Of a DNA stretch of 64,000 bases, positions 10,606 through 21,544 are shown one piece after another; the first letter of the stretch is position 1, and every line of letters starts with the position of its first letter. The DNA lies in NCBI GenBank assembly GCA_019915135.1, contig JAHLMK010000002.1:1984001-2048000 (forward strand), given 5' to 3'. This DNA comes from Strobilurus pachycystidiatus (Eukaryota > Basidiomycota > Agaricomycetes > Agaricales > Physalacriaceae). Both the position numbers and the translations under genes were made by a program. The notes beneath the pieces are model-generated. The model saw nothing but the letters and a program-made list of their open reading frames with translations. It made no database searches and was not told the origin of the DNA.

Positions 10606-13600
10606 CTATGAAGTCGCCTCCGCTTGCGAAGCAAGGAACTCATCGTGGAGTTTCTGTTGGGTTGCCCAAGCTTTCTGCGCATTCTTCACCTTGGTTTTGC
10701 TGAGTTCCTTCCCGTCACCGTCCGTCAGGGGGATGCCGTCGTCGTTCCAGGATCCGTATGTCCCTTCGGCCACATTCGGCGGTTTGAACAGGTCAGTCGG
10801 TGCCACACGTCCCTTTTCCAATTTCTTTATCCTTTTCTGGCGTTCGACCTCCACCTGCTCAGCCTTCTTTGCCGCTTTCGCCTCCTGCACCGCACGTTTC
10901 TCATCCCTAGCCTTCATTAACTCCGCTGCAGGCACTAGCTTCACTAAAGCTCGACCATCTTAAGACAAATTAGGTACAAGTTGGAGCGGGATATCATAGG
11001 ACCAACCTTCCTGGTCGTCCAAGGCGACGCCTAGAGGGACGAGGTCGTTGTCGCGGAGCTGGTCGCAAAGAGCGAGGATATCTTTGAGCGCGGTGTCGCC
11101 CTTGTTCATCGCAAGCCGTCGGACGCCATCTCTGAAAGAAGACAACGTGCGCAAGTACGGCATCAGAACCTCCTCTTTCTACAGGGCAAAGTGTGGGTTA
11201 AAACTTCGATAACGAGATCAAATTCAGGGCTTACGTTCACAGTACCGCCGCTCTCACTATCCTGACCCCATCCGAGCTCAGTTGACTGCCCTTCGCCCAA
11301 CCCAAACATTCGCAACATCTTTCCCACCCACATGGCGATGTTTTCTACGAGGCCCACATTCACATTCCGGCCTCTGGAAGTGATGTAGACGTTTGTCCGA
11401 GAGACGAGATCACGGAGGACATCCAAAGCAACGGGTGTGTTGAACGAATCACACAACGCCGCGCGGAAATCGTACTGGTGCTCGTAAAGGCTGGAGATAC
11501 ACTATTTTCAGCAGAGGTTCTCGTATCACGATCCCGTTCGTACCTTTCCGTTAGGCCGCGTTCAGCCTCTTCATAATGGTGATAGCCATCCGATGAGGGA
11601 CCAATAGAGCGCGCCTGACTGACGAGCGCCTTGACAGTAACGAAGAAATTCTAGATTTGGGCAGGTAGAAAGATTAGCAGGGCTATAGATGGGGTGGCAG
11701 AGCTAAATCTTACGTTGAGGGTCGTTTCGATATTTCGCACTTCGCCTGTCATTAGCGATTCCGAAAAGTCAACTTTAGCGTTCCATAGTTGACTGAGGAA
11801 CGCCAATCTGAGTTGACGCGCCGAGTGTTTTTGGAGGATTTCCTGTGGCCTCGGGGTTCAGCTGAGATGTAGTCGGGAACACGGCATGGAGCGTACGTCA
11901 ATGGTGATAAAGTTCTTGAGAGACTTGCTCATCTTGAGTCCCTCGATGTGCAAATGTCCGGTATGCAAGAAGTAATTGACCCATGCTCCGCATTCGTGGT
12001 AAGCCTGAGTTTCTTTGGTAAGAGGGAACTAGAGAGGAAAGAAGATTAGATGAAGTCACCTCTGACTGTGCCATTTCATTATCATGATGCGGGAAGGCTA
12101 GATCAATGCCACCCGAGTGAATATCCATGTTATTGCCAAGCACGGCACTGGCCATTACGGAGCACTCAATGTGCCATCCCGGTCTGCCAGGACCCCAAGG
12201 CGACGGCCATGAGGGCTCCCCATCTTTGGAAGCCTTCCACAGGGCAAAGTCAGAGCCTGAACGACGGCCAGCTTTATTCGTCGACATGCCTGGCTGTAGA
12301 TCAGTCAAGAAATTCGCCATGATTCTAAAGGCGAGGACTTGCCTTCGCCTCCTTCGAGGAGCTCCCTGTTTCCTTTACTCCATGGCTCTAATTTAGCATA
12401 GTCGTGGCTATCGGCACTGTCGAAGGCCTGCGTGTCAAAATAAATGCTTCCTTCAACTTCATAACCGTAACCATTCTTGATAATCTGGTCGACGAATGCG
12501 ACGATTTCGGGAACATACTCTGTTACTCGGGTAATGGTGTCCGGCTCAAGGACACGCAGGCGAGTCATGTCTTCGAAGAACCGGCCTTCCCAATATGTCG
12601 CTAGGGACCTTGAAACAGCGGGGTCTGTGACCGTCGATCCATACTGTTGCAGAATGAGTTTGTGCTGAACAGAGACAAAGGGGGGACCGTCACTTGTTTA
12701 TCGAGCGCTGGAGCTAAAACATCACGGGCTTCGTCGATCAGATTATGTGCGACGTCGAGACTAGTGTTTCCCGAGTCTATGTGAGATTGGGCGATCGTGA
12801 GTGCTGCGAGTGTACGTGTCTATGCCAGCCTTCAGCACCAATATAGAAAGTCAAATGTAGATGTGGACCTACCGCGGAGGAGAAATACATGTCAAACTTT
12901 TCATCGCGTCTCAGGCAATCCGCCTTCCATTGCGTGTTGTGCATGAGGCTCTTGAGATGGTCCCACTGGCTTTCTTCGCTGCCGGGGGTCGGGCGTTCAG
13001 CTTCCGGGAGGCCTTTTGATACGCTTTGCTGTACGAAAGCGCGCCATGCGACACGGACGCGATCGACGAGTTCAGGCGAGGCGGCCGTGAGTTCGGCGCG
13101 AAATGTTTCATATATGTGGTTTTGGCGGGCCCGCACGATGATCTTGAAAGGGCTAAGTGCTAATTAAGGGCGACTGAGTGCATTCAGACCTTGTCGTCGA
13201 TGTCGGTGATGTTCATCACGAAATGGATGTCGTAGCCGAAATAGTCAGACAGGATGCGCCTCAGTATGTCCTGCGTGACATAGTTTCTGAGTGCGGTATG
13301 AGCTAAAGTCAAGCCAATGCAGCAACGATCGCGCACCGAGCATGGCCCATGTGTGACGCATCGTAGACGGTCGGACCACAGTTGTACCATTTAACGTGCC
13401 GTCCTGTCCGGGGTATGAACTCGTTCTGCGCCAGCGTGAATGACAAAACCTCTACCCAGCATTATCCTGCGCTCACTTTAGATTTTGTGAGCGAATTGTA
13501 GACTTTTAGCACGGGTTCCGGCTTGTCTGGCGTGGGGACTGCCCATGCTGGCTGCTGCACGGACATCAATTTGAGACGGGCGGTAGAGTAGACGGATTTG

Positions 13601-13674
13601 GACTCCAAGCACAGTGGAGGGCGTCGCAGACGAAAAGGACGAAAGATAGATGGTAGGAAACGAGTTCGAATCAT
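10606..13674 (-). CDS. Cysteinyl-tRNA synthetase
   Basis: A multi-exon class I synthetase of roughly 790 residues. Landmarks in order: [15 protein letters not shown] (HIGH-type signature HMGH), [11 protein letters not shown], then a long helical insertion with [45 protein letters not shown] (zinc and cysteine site region) and [11 protein letters not shown] (KMSKS signature) follow. The end is a Lys/Glu-rich C-terminal helix region ([15 protein letters not shown]). The first ATG (13674) gives a basic, Arg-rich presequence ([18 protein letters not shown]). A second ATG at 13566 (residue 37, MSVQQPAW) would give a cytosolic form. A single gene could thus serve both compartments, as is known for some fungal synthetases. 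About ten introns of usual size interrupt it. Confidence 0.95.
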
Positions 13675-15283
13675 ATCAAGCCGTTTCCTATTTCGGCTTG
13701 CTTATTCCACACTCTGGTAACGTCACGCGCTCAGGCCTTGGACCTGTACCAAAACGCGCGTCAAGCCGTCAGAGGCTGTTTCGCTGCTTACACTAACTGC
13801 TCAAACAGTCACTATCATTGCCTGCCGGGGTGTCATACATTTCTGTCCCGCGCGACACGGCATCGTCTCTTACTTTTGCATCGTTTACATAGGAGAGCCT
13901 TCAGCTCACTTGAAGGCAGTGGCGCGGCGCGTTCACTTACCTTTCAAACGATGCTAACTGCGAACACGAAGCATGCACACTGGCTTAACTCAGTCTTCCA
14001 AGCTTTGGCGGTTAGCTCGGACACTTTGCTGTAATCGGTTGATCGTAAGTTCTCTTTTCGAATTCGCCCTGCCTAGCCCTGCCCTCTCGGGTTCACAGGC
14101 TTGTCCATTCCTCACCTATCATCTGATGAATCATTGAATGCACAGCAGCGCTTAACGAAGCTGATGGAAACCTCCTGGTGCGATCTCCTTCCCATCGTCA
14201 CCGCATCAAGACACAGTAAATCACGGCGAACTTGCCGCATGCTAACATCAAGAACCTTCCACCAAATCTGTGGGGTCTTGTGTCAATTGAAGTAATGCAT
14301 GCCATCTATCATCCTCGTGCCCGCTCTTGCTACTCGAACACAATCAGACGGTGATATCACTGTGATGTACGGTTAGAGTTCGCGATGGCCAGCGCTCTAC
14401 ATATTATCGAAAATCCTCTGCTCCCGGCGTCGCCCTGTCTGCTTCCGCGAAGCTCTCTGCGTCTCGGACTTAGATTTGCGCGGCCCTGTGTTCGGCTACT
14501 CTCAGCGGGCCACGGAGAGGACCACGAACGGCTACCTGTGGTAAACCTCTGCCATTCTATTACAGTTGCCGGCGTGTCGCCGCCTATATACATGACGGCC
14601 TTATGGATCCCCTTCCGGGCCCAGATCTAATCATATGCACGTCCCTTGTACAAGTTGTAGCGACGGACATAACCAATCTGGACATCCCTTTTGTGGCTGT
14701 CCGAGGTTCAAGCCTCGAAGGTTTCCCTTTCCTTCATTGATCGTGAGCAAACGCTTATTGCTTCGTCTTCTTTGACCTCACGAGGCAGCGAGAACCTCCT
14801 CGACCACCGGCGTTTGCGGACGTGGGAGTTGAGCCATGATGAACAGATCTAGCTGCGGTTACCGTCAAAGAACATTCACCTTGAACATTTTGTCTTTAGC
14901 GCCACTTCAACTGACATACTCGTAGACGTCCACGGCCCATTATCCTGATTTTCACCTGTCTCCGGTCGGCCTCTAACCAAATGTCACCCTCGCTAAAACT
15001 CTATAGTTTTCTCGCTCCAAGGACAAGATTTTCCCATGCCGTGAAGAGCCGACAGATGTATAAACTCTTACTAGGGTTCTTCCCATGATTGGCTATTTCA
15101 GTCATTAAAACTACCAGGTGCGTGACCTTGTTCGCGCCTAGCATCGCTTATGAGCATCTTCTTTGATCATCACAGCATCCATTCAAAGGATCTTGACATC
15201 TTATCACCTCGTTTCGTTTGCAGCTGTATAAAGGTGGTGGAAAAACCTCCTCGCCCTACTCCATAACCCCATCCTCTGACGAT
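13675..15283. other. Long intergenic region upstream of WOPR gene 1
   Basis: 1.6 kb without a recognisable gene. Short frames at 13738-14034 and 14385-14630 have no motif. A TATA-like TATAAAGG lies at about 15225, 60 bp before the WOPR start codon. Regulatory genes of this type often have long upstream regions; the rest shows nothing I can name. Confidence 0.45.
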
Positions 15284-16336
15284 ATGCAACGACCAACTTG
15301 CACAGGCATCCGCGTGCGATCGCCAGCAGACGCCCATGCCATCTTTCACGCCGTCTCCCTCAACATGCTCCCCATCGTCTCCCGTCGCCTCGACACTGAG
15401 GAGCGTCGCTCTATTGCTTCGGGCTGTGTCTTCGTCTGGGAGGAGCGTGGCCCGAACGCCGAGTCATCATGCGTAAGTCACAACGAGCGCTCGTGGGCGC
15501 TGCCATCGGACACTGACCATATGGTTTCCCTCATATAGTTGGGCATCGAGCGTTGGACAGATTCGATCCGCTGGGGACCAAGTCGCGTGAAAGACGTTCG
15601 TATTGTCACCCTGGTTCACATTTCATGCTCACGCTCATGGCTGTTGATTCTAGGAATTTCTCTATTATCAAGAGAAAGGCCCCGAGTCCACGGACGTGGA
15701 CGCCATGACGTCGGACTCGGACACTACGTGAGTTGCCACACAGCACGCAGATTCAAGCTTCCGTTGAATGTTTTCTGCATTCTAGACCTTATTCTCCTGC
15801 GGGCCCCAGCCGTGCCGTCTTCAGAGACAACCTAATCAAGCAGACTTACTCGGTCTTTGTTGAAACCAACAGAGGCCGTCGAAAGTGGCACCTCAGTAAG
15901 TCCCTTAATTCCTTGGACGTTGACATACGCTCACCAACCCGAAGTTGCATACTTCACACAAGATTCACTCAATTACTTACGCACGATTGATGATATCCCG
16001 ACGCTCGCGAACCTCTACGTTCCCCCAGGAAAGTACAAGAGTGCTCGGTCGGCGAAAGGGCGGCCCCGCGATACCATGTCGTGCGATCCTTTCGTGCTCA
16101 GAAACTTCCAGACTAGCTCGCAGCCCCAATTCTCTCCATACCCATCCCAGGGCGGCGCGAGTCCCCCGTACTCGATGGACATGGACCGCTTTAGAAACCG
16201 AGTCGGTGGGACCGGGTCGATGCCCGGAGGAGGGAAGCTCGCACCACTGGCATACCTACAGAATATACCCCCTCCGCGTCGCCATCCGGCAGACGAAGAG
16301 GCATTGAATGCGTTCCAAGGGAGGCTGGTCAGATGA
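15284..16336 (+). CDS. WOPR-domain transcription factor (Gti1/Pac2 family), copy 1
   Basis: Five exons with introns 15473-15538, 15596-15653, 15728-15785 and 15896-15944 (the last ends AAG). The first WOPR box is RPTCTGIRVRSPADAHAIF, then RRLDTEERRSIASGCVFVWE, then LGIERWTDSIRWGPSRVKD. The second box follows: LIKQTYSVFVE, then GRRKWHLIAYFTQDSLNYL, then IPTLANLYVPPGKYKSAR. A short proline-rich tail follows. This family binds DNA through the bipartite WOPR domain and controls morphological switching and development in fungi. I start at 15284 because the family begins at the PTCTGIR motif; an in-frame CTG-led extension upstream has no conservation. About 260 residues, short for the family because the C-terminal disordered region is small. 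Confidence 0.93.
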
Positions 16337-18016
16337 ATCATGTACCCCAGCACTTCTCACTACCCGAGGGACTTCATTTACTCATCACCTTTTATTGCTT
16401 TGCTTTTGCTATACCATGCTTTGCTGTCGAAGAGATCGTGATCATTACCGTATTCTTGGCGTCTGCATACCACTTAACGCGTAATTGTATTCCATAAACC
16501 TGCGTGGGCACCAGCTTCCCCACAGACATGGTATAACACATGTCGCTCACTTCTCGCCGGCGGATTCAAAGGATCGCCCAGGTTCCATTCGAGTCACGAT
16601 CAATCTATCCCTACACCTCTTAAATCACGAACCTACCCAGCGGTAATATGTTCCTCGGACGCGGACGGAGATGGACGTAGATGAAACTCGGCGACACCCA
16701 AAGAAGCACATGTTATGCAGTATGACTGTTAAATAAGCGCCACGTCGCAGGATGCGGCGTCCTTAAGACGCAGATAACTTTCTGTCAACCTGCATGCGCA
16801 GCCCGTACACACCATTCTACACATCAAGTGATGAAGCGCCAGAACAAAAAAAGCATCTCTGATTGTTGTATAGGTGGAAAGGATTCCGTGATCTGCAGAC
16901 AGATCTTTTATTTAGTCTGAAAATATGAATCGTGGTCCGGCGAATAGCAGTCGCCGTAGTACGCATGCATTCTACATAGCCGATGAATACATGCCATGCA
17001 CAGCTGCGAGATGCCAGACCAGACAGGCGGCCCTCCGTAAGCCCAGTGCGTCTCTGTGGAAACTTCTATGTGGGCTCTTGCCACTGATGGGATCGCGCTA
17101 AACCGTGTCGGGTTCGACACTGGTTTGACGGCCTCAGCGGAATGTTCTTGGGAGTGACTACAGCTGACTTACATATAAGTATGTGCCTACGGCCTCCAAC
17201 CCTACAATGCCCTGGACAGATATATCCAGTCGATATCATGTGCATGGCAGAGCAAGCGAGATGCCTAGATTCGGTGCCATGATCTCTGAATCGGTCCGCG
17301 TACCTCAACTGCTGTATGGAGCAAATATGGGTGCTACGCAACACTTACGCAAGGTGTATGTCCTCCAACAAGAAGTAAAAAGGAGTAGAAGACGAGCTAG
17401 CCTAGCCCGTGATGTCACTTGGTAACATAACTTCATTCCAGAATTCTGAGAGGTGCCGCCGAACTTGAACATCTTGACACCGTCATGAATCCAGGCCTCC
17501 AATCGAAACGAGATAAAGGGTGACGCAGATCTGCACGATATCCGTGTATTTAAATTCGATGAGGGCCGCCTAGGGCTTGCAGCGAGGCAGGCTGGAGATC
17601 TGCCACTAAGATTGTCCACCATCCTAGAATAAGGTTCAGAGGCACCAGCAGGAGGGTTCCGTCCCACGATCCGTCCCACGATCCGAGTCCCCAGTGTGAA
17701 GCCTCGGGCAGCAGAGAGACGGCAGAAATCACAGCGCAGATTAGGTGTTTAGAAATTTAGGGTGTTTAAAGTTGCATGTGCGCTTTGATGTGGATGGAGG
17801 GCACAAACCAAAGCCTCCGAGATCGAATGTTCCTAGCCGCGCATAGCCACGGATTTGATGCCATGGATGCTAAATGGCCTTACACAAGAGAGGATATGGG
17901 CAGGAAACCGCCTAATTAATTATAAATGCGCCCAGGGACATCGTGTTGCCTCTCCACACTCACCATAGAAAAGCCAGGGCACGGGGCCGCCGCCTGTTCG
18001 CCCTTGCCATCCTCGA
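16337..18016. other. Intergenic between the two WOPR genes
   Basis: 1.7 kb with no supported gene. Frames at 17066-17679 on both strands are motif-free. It is probably the regulatory region of WOPR copy 2. A 12-mer GTCCCACGATCC-like repeat occurs twice in a row near 17660-17683. Confidence 0.4.
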
Positions 18017-19261
18017 ATGCAGACGCCCACCTGTCTCAACGTCAGAATCCGCTCGATACAGGACGTGCACAAGATCTTTGCCGCCGTCCAGCAGGGCTGG
18101 CTGCACATGATCACGCGGCGGCTCGACACCGAGGAGCGCACGCAGCTGTGCGCGGGCTGCATCTACGTCTGGGAGGAGCGCGGCCCGAACACAGAGGTCA
18201 CTGGGCTGGGCATGGAGCGCTTCACAGAGGGCCGCCGCTGGAGCCCCAGTCGCGTGCGAGACGTGCGTTCTTTTGCGGCGCGCTGCGCATTCCCGCCGAC
18301 CGATTCCCATCTAGGACTTTCTCTTCTACTTTGAGCAGTACAGCGGCGGCGAGCACAGGTGAGCGCCGAGTCTGCGTTCAGCACAGGCGATCGTCTCATT
18401 TCGCAGCGACAGCCCGCCGCCGCGCGACTGGGAGCCGCTCATCAAGCAGACCTACTCCGCCGTCGTCCAGACCGAACGCGGGCCGCGAAAATGGCACATG
18501 AGTGAGTCGCTCATCTGCCGGCGGGGCTCGTCTGATCCTCCCCCGTAGCGGCGTACTACACCGAGAAGAGCATGGAGAGCCTCGGCAGCATCGACGATCT
18601 CGCGGGCGTGCGGGACCTCGTCGTGCCAGAGGGCACATACACGAGCCAGAAGGCGACCAAGAACAAGGGCGACAAGAAGCGGAAGGTTGGCGTGACGCGC
18701 AAGTATGCGGGCTTTCCTCAGCCGAATGCGGCGGATGCCGCCACTCAGCCCGTGCATATGTTTGACCCGTACGAGCGCACCGACGCTGGCACGTCGACAC
18801 ACTACGCCGAACCGCACAGACCGTACCGCACACCGCAGATGCCGCCCCAGATCGTCACCACCTCGCAGTCCTCTGGGAGATACTCCCCGTACGCGTCCCC
18901 AGCGAGCTATCCGTCGCCAGGCTCATCCGCGTCCTCGTCCAGCTCGCACTCTGCCAACAGCCCCGTCGTGTACCCATCCGAGCAGTGGGTCCCGCAGCAC
19001 CCGACCGTGCCCTCCAGTTACTACGCCGACACACCCCACTACGCAGCCTTCTCCTCGAGCTTGTACAACGGTCTCGGCGCGCTCGAATACGCTGCAGACG
19101 CGTTCACAGGCCCGCCGTCACCCGTCTCTGACGACGACAATGGGATACGCACGCTCGCGCCACTCTCCACGCTCAAACAAAACCACCCCTACCGCCGGGA
19201 TCCCTTTGACGACAACGCCCTCCGCAAACTCGACCCCCGTCCCCTGCCAGACACAGACTAG
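18017..19261 (+). CDS. WOPR-domain transcription factor (Gti1/Pac2 family), copy 2
   Basis: Four exons with introns 18263-18314, 18359-18406 and 18502-18548. WOPR box 1 runs from TPTCLNVRIRSIQDVHKIF through RRLDTEERTQLCAGCIYVWE to LGMERFTEGRRWSPSRVRD. Box 2 runs from LIKQTYSAVVQT through GPRKWHMTAYYTEKSMESL to LVVPEGTYTSQK. A basic stretch (KNKGDKKRKVGVTRKY) that could be a nuclear signal follows, then a long Ser/Pro/Tyr-rich tail. Two of the three introns lie at the same domain positions as in copy 1 (after SRVKD/SRVRD and inside WHL/WHM), so the two genes share ancestry. Copy 2 lacks the intron before LGMER that copy 1 has. Confidence 0.94.
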
Positions 19262-21544
19262 GACTAACTTATACTCCTTACTATTTTCATCCGTTGCAGT
19301 ATCTTTTGTATGTACACTACCACCACCCACTATTGCTCTGCTGTACTAATTGATATGGGATGTCTTTGCTGCTGACGAGGTTCTAGGCCCGCAGACAAGA
19401 ACAATAGATACTAGATTGAGGGCACAACGGCCTGGACCATGTCCATCCCGAATGTCATGTCGTAACACCCCAGACACGCGACCACCAAAAGTATGTCGCA
19501 GTAAGTGCCAAGATTCAAGATCACGTACTGGCCAAGCGATCGCGTAGTCACTCTGTTGATGAGCGTGTGGCACTGAGAAGGATGGCAATCAGAACCAGGT
19601 CTCTGGATAATTTTCAACAACAACATGGACCTCCTAAGTAGAGTGGTTACGTGAATGCAGTCATAACAGCTGCTTTGACAATGATGAAAGGTCCAGGTGC
19701 GCGTACATATTGACGTGCAGACTGTCAATGCGGTAATTGATGATGGTGCGGCAAGTTGAGGGAAAAGCCTAGGCAGAGGAGGTTTTTGTACGACAATCAA
19801 GGCTCAGCGCTCAACGTCCTTCGAGGAGGACCGCCTCGCTGCCACCATGGGACTTTGGACAAGTTAGAAACACGGTTGCACCTCTAGATAGTTGGTCAAC
19901 GACAGAAAATCGTCGTTTGTTGAATGCCACAGACACGATGCCATCCATAATAAGAAAACCACTAGAAATTTAGAAAACGGCGAGTTGATCTTGCCAGCGC
20001 GCTTGAATTCAAACGGAGAATGCAAAGGGATCAAGGTTGCGTTGAGTACATCACACTGCCATTGCTCCCAGCGTACTCTACGCGCACAAACCCAGCAACA
20101 ATGGACGGAAAGCGTGATGAGAGAATAAAGGGACGCCAGTCGCGGCTCTCACGTTTGAATCTCGGCGCGCAAGTGGACACAGTACACGCGCCCTGACCAT
20201 CTCGCCAGCTCCCTTCCAGACCCTCAATGTCCGACATTAAAAGTCTCTTGGCATGATAACAGCCATTGCCTCTGGATAGTGAAAAGTCCTCAAATTCAGC
20301 AAACCAGACTTTGGGAACAGTAGGCCGATTACTTACAAGGGATGGTATCGGAATGCCACAGACACCATATTATAAGGAGACCACTAGAAAACGGCGAATA
20401 CTTGGTCTTGCGCTTGGATCCGAACGGAGAATGCAAAGGGATCGAGATTGCGTTGAGTACACCACACCAGCGCGTACTCCGAGGAAGCAGAACCATAGCA
20501 GCAACAACGTCGCAAAGTAACCTTGATCCTGGAGGAGGGAGGAGGGGTATAATATGCTTGAACGGAAGTAGATCTGTGCAGGAGCCTGGCGTCGATTCCT
20601 GACTCTTCTAGCGGTTCAGAAGAATAATATGCACCACGAAATCGCACAGTAAGGACGTGATGAGAGAAGAAAGGGCGTCGGCGCGCGCCCTGACCATCAC
20701 TTGCACATGTCCAGACCCTTAACTTCAAAGTTCGTACGCGGGTATAAAAGGCGTTGCAGCGAGTGGTAGAGTCCACCAGACTCGAGTGCGAACGAGAGCA
20801 GCATCTTGCCACATGTAGGGGAACGGGAACAAACTGGCTGCCGGACGGTGTGGCGGCGAATCTAACGAGCACTGGGCTATACAGGGGATCCCATCGTTTG
20901 TGCCAAGGGAAGATGTGAGATTGTGGGCGATAGCCGACCTACGATCGTCGGCATCCGTCCGATTGTAGAGGGCGAGTTGGAAATGACATTCCGGTCCAAT
21001 CGCTAGGGAAAGCCCCAGTGACCTGAGCGTCCATAATAAAAGCCTCGTGGAAGTGAAAGTACACGACCCGGGTCGTACAAGGACACACAGTGTGTGTGCT
21101 TGGTCGTCCACGGAAGTAAACCTGTCGGTGATACACAGCGCAGAGTGTGGGAGAACATGAAATTGCATCCGGACAATTCAAAAGATCCGAAAGGATCGAA
21201 ACGTGCAGTTGGCGTAATATGTCAAGGCGGCGAGGCAGAGGCGCAAAGGACTGGCCTGGAAAGGCCGAAATTGACAGAGGGTGCAGGGTACCAAGGGCGC
21301 TGCATGATGAAGACGGGCGGAAAGAGAACAAGGCGACCCAAAAAGAGAATAAGGCCGATGGCAGAGACAGCCACGTGCGGTGTGTGCGGGTGCCTATCAA
21401 GTTGCGTCTCGCTTCCACCAGAAAGAATCTGGAGTCCGCCTCGCCAGCGCTGCCTGCGTCTGCTGCCTGCCTGCCCGGCCCCCTGTGCACACACCTCTGG
21501 ATGCAGTCGGGGCTGCCTTGCTCGCCCACACTGCTCGCCCTCCC
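19262..21544. other. Intergenic, contains a diverged tandem repeat
   Basis: 2.3 kb with no supported gene. The first few hundred bases are the 3' flank of WOPR copy 2. The middle holds the repeat listed separately. 20800-21544 is probably promoter/5'UTR of the gene starting at 21545; a plus-strand frame opening at 21094 runs through it but has no conserved content. Confidence 0.45.
19921..20750. repeat. Two diverged direct copies of a promoter-like segment
   Basis: A segment near 19921-20245 recurs near 20346-20750. Shared words in the same order include GAATGCCACAGACAC, ACCACTAGAAA, AAACGGCGA, GGAGAATGCAAAGGGATC, GCGTTGAGTACA, GTGATGAGAGAA and CGCGCCCTGACCATC. The copies differ by many substitutions and indels. 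The downstream copy ends beside a TATA-like GTATAAAAGG near 20740. This is probably an old tandem duplication. Confidence 0.6.

Noticed and set aside
17100..17125. GGTTCGACAC as a tRNA B-box
   Set aside because: No matching T-stem, D-arm or acceptor stem nearby.
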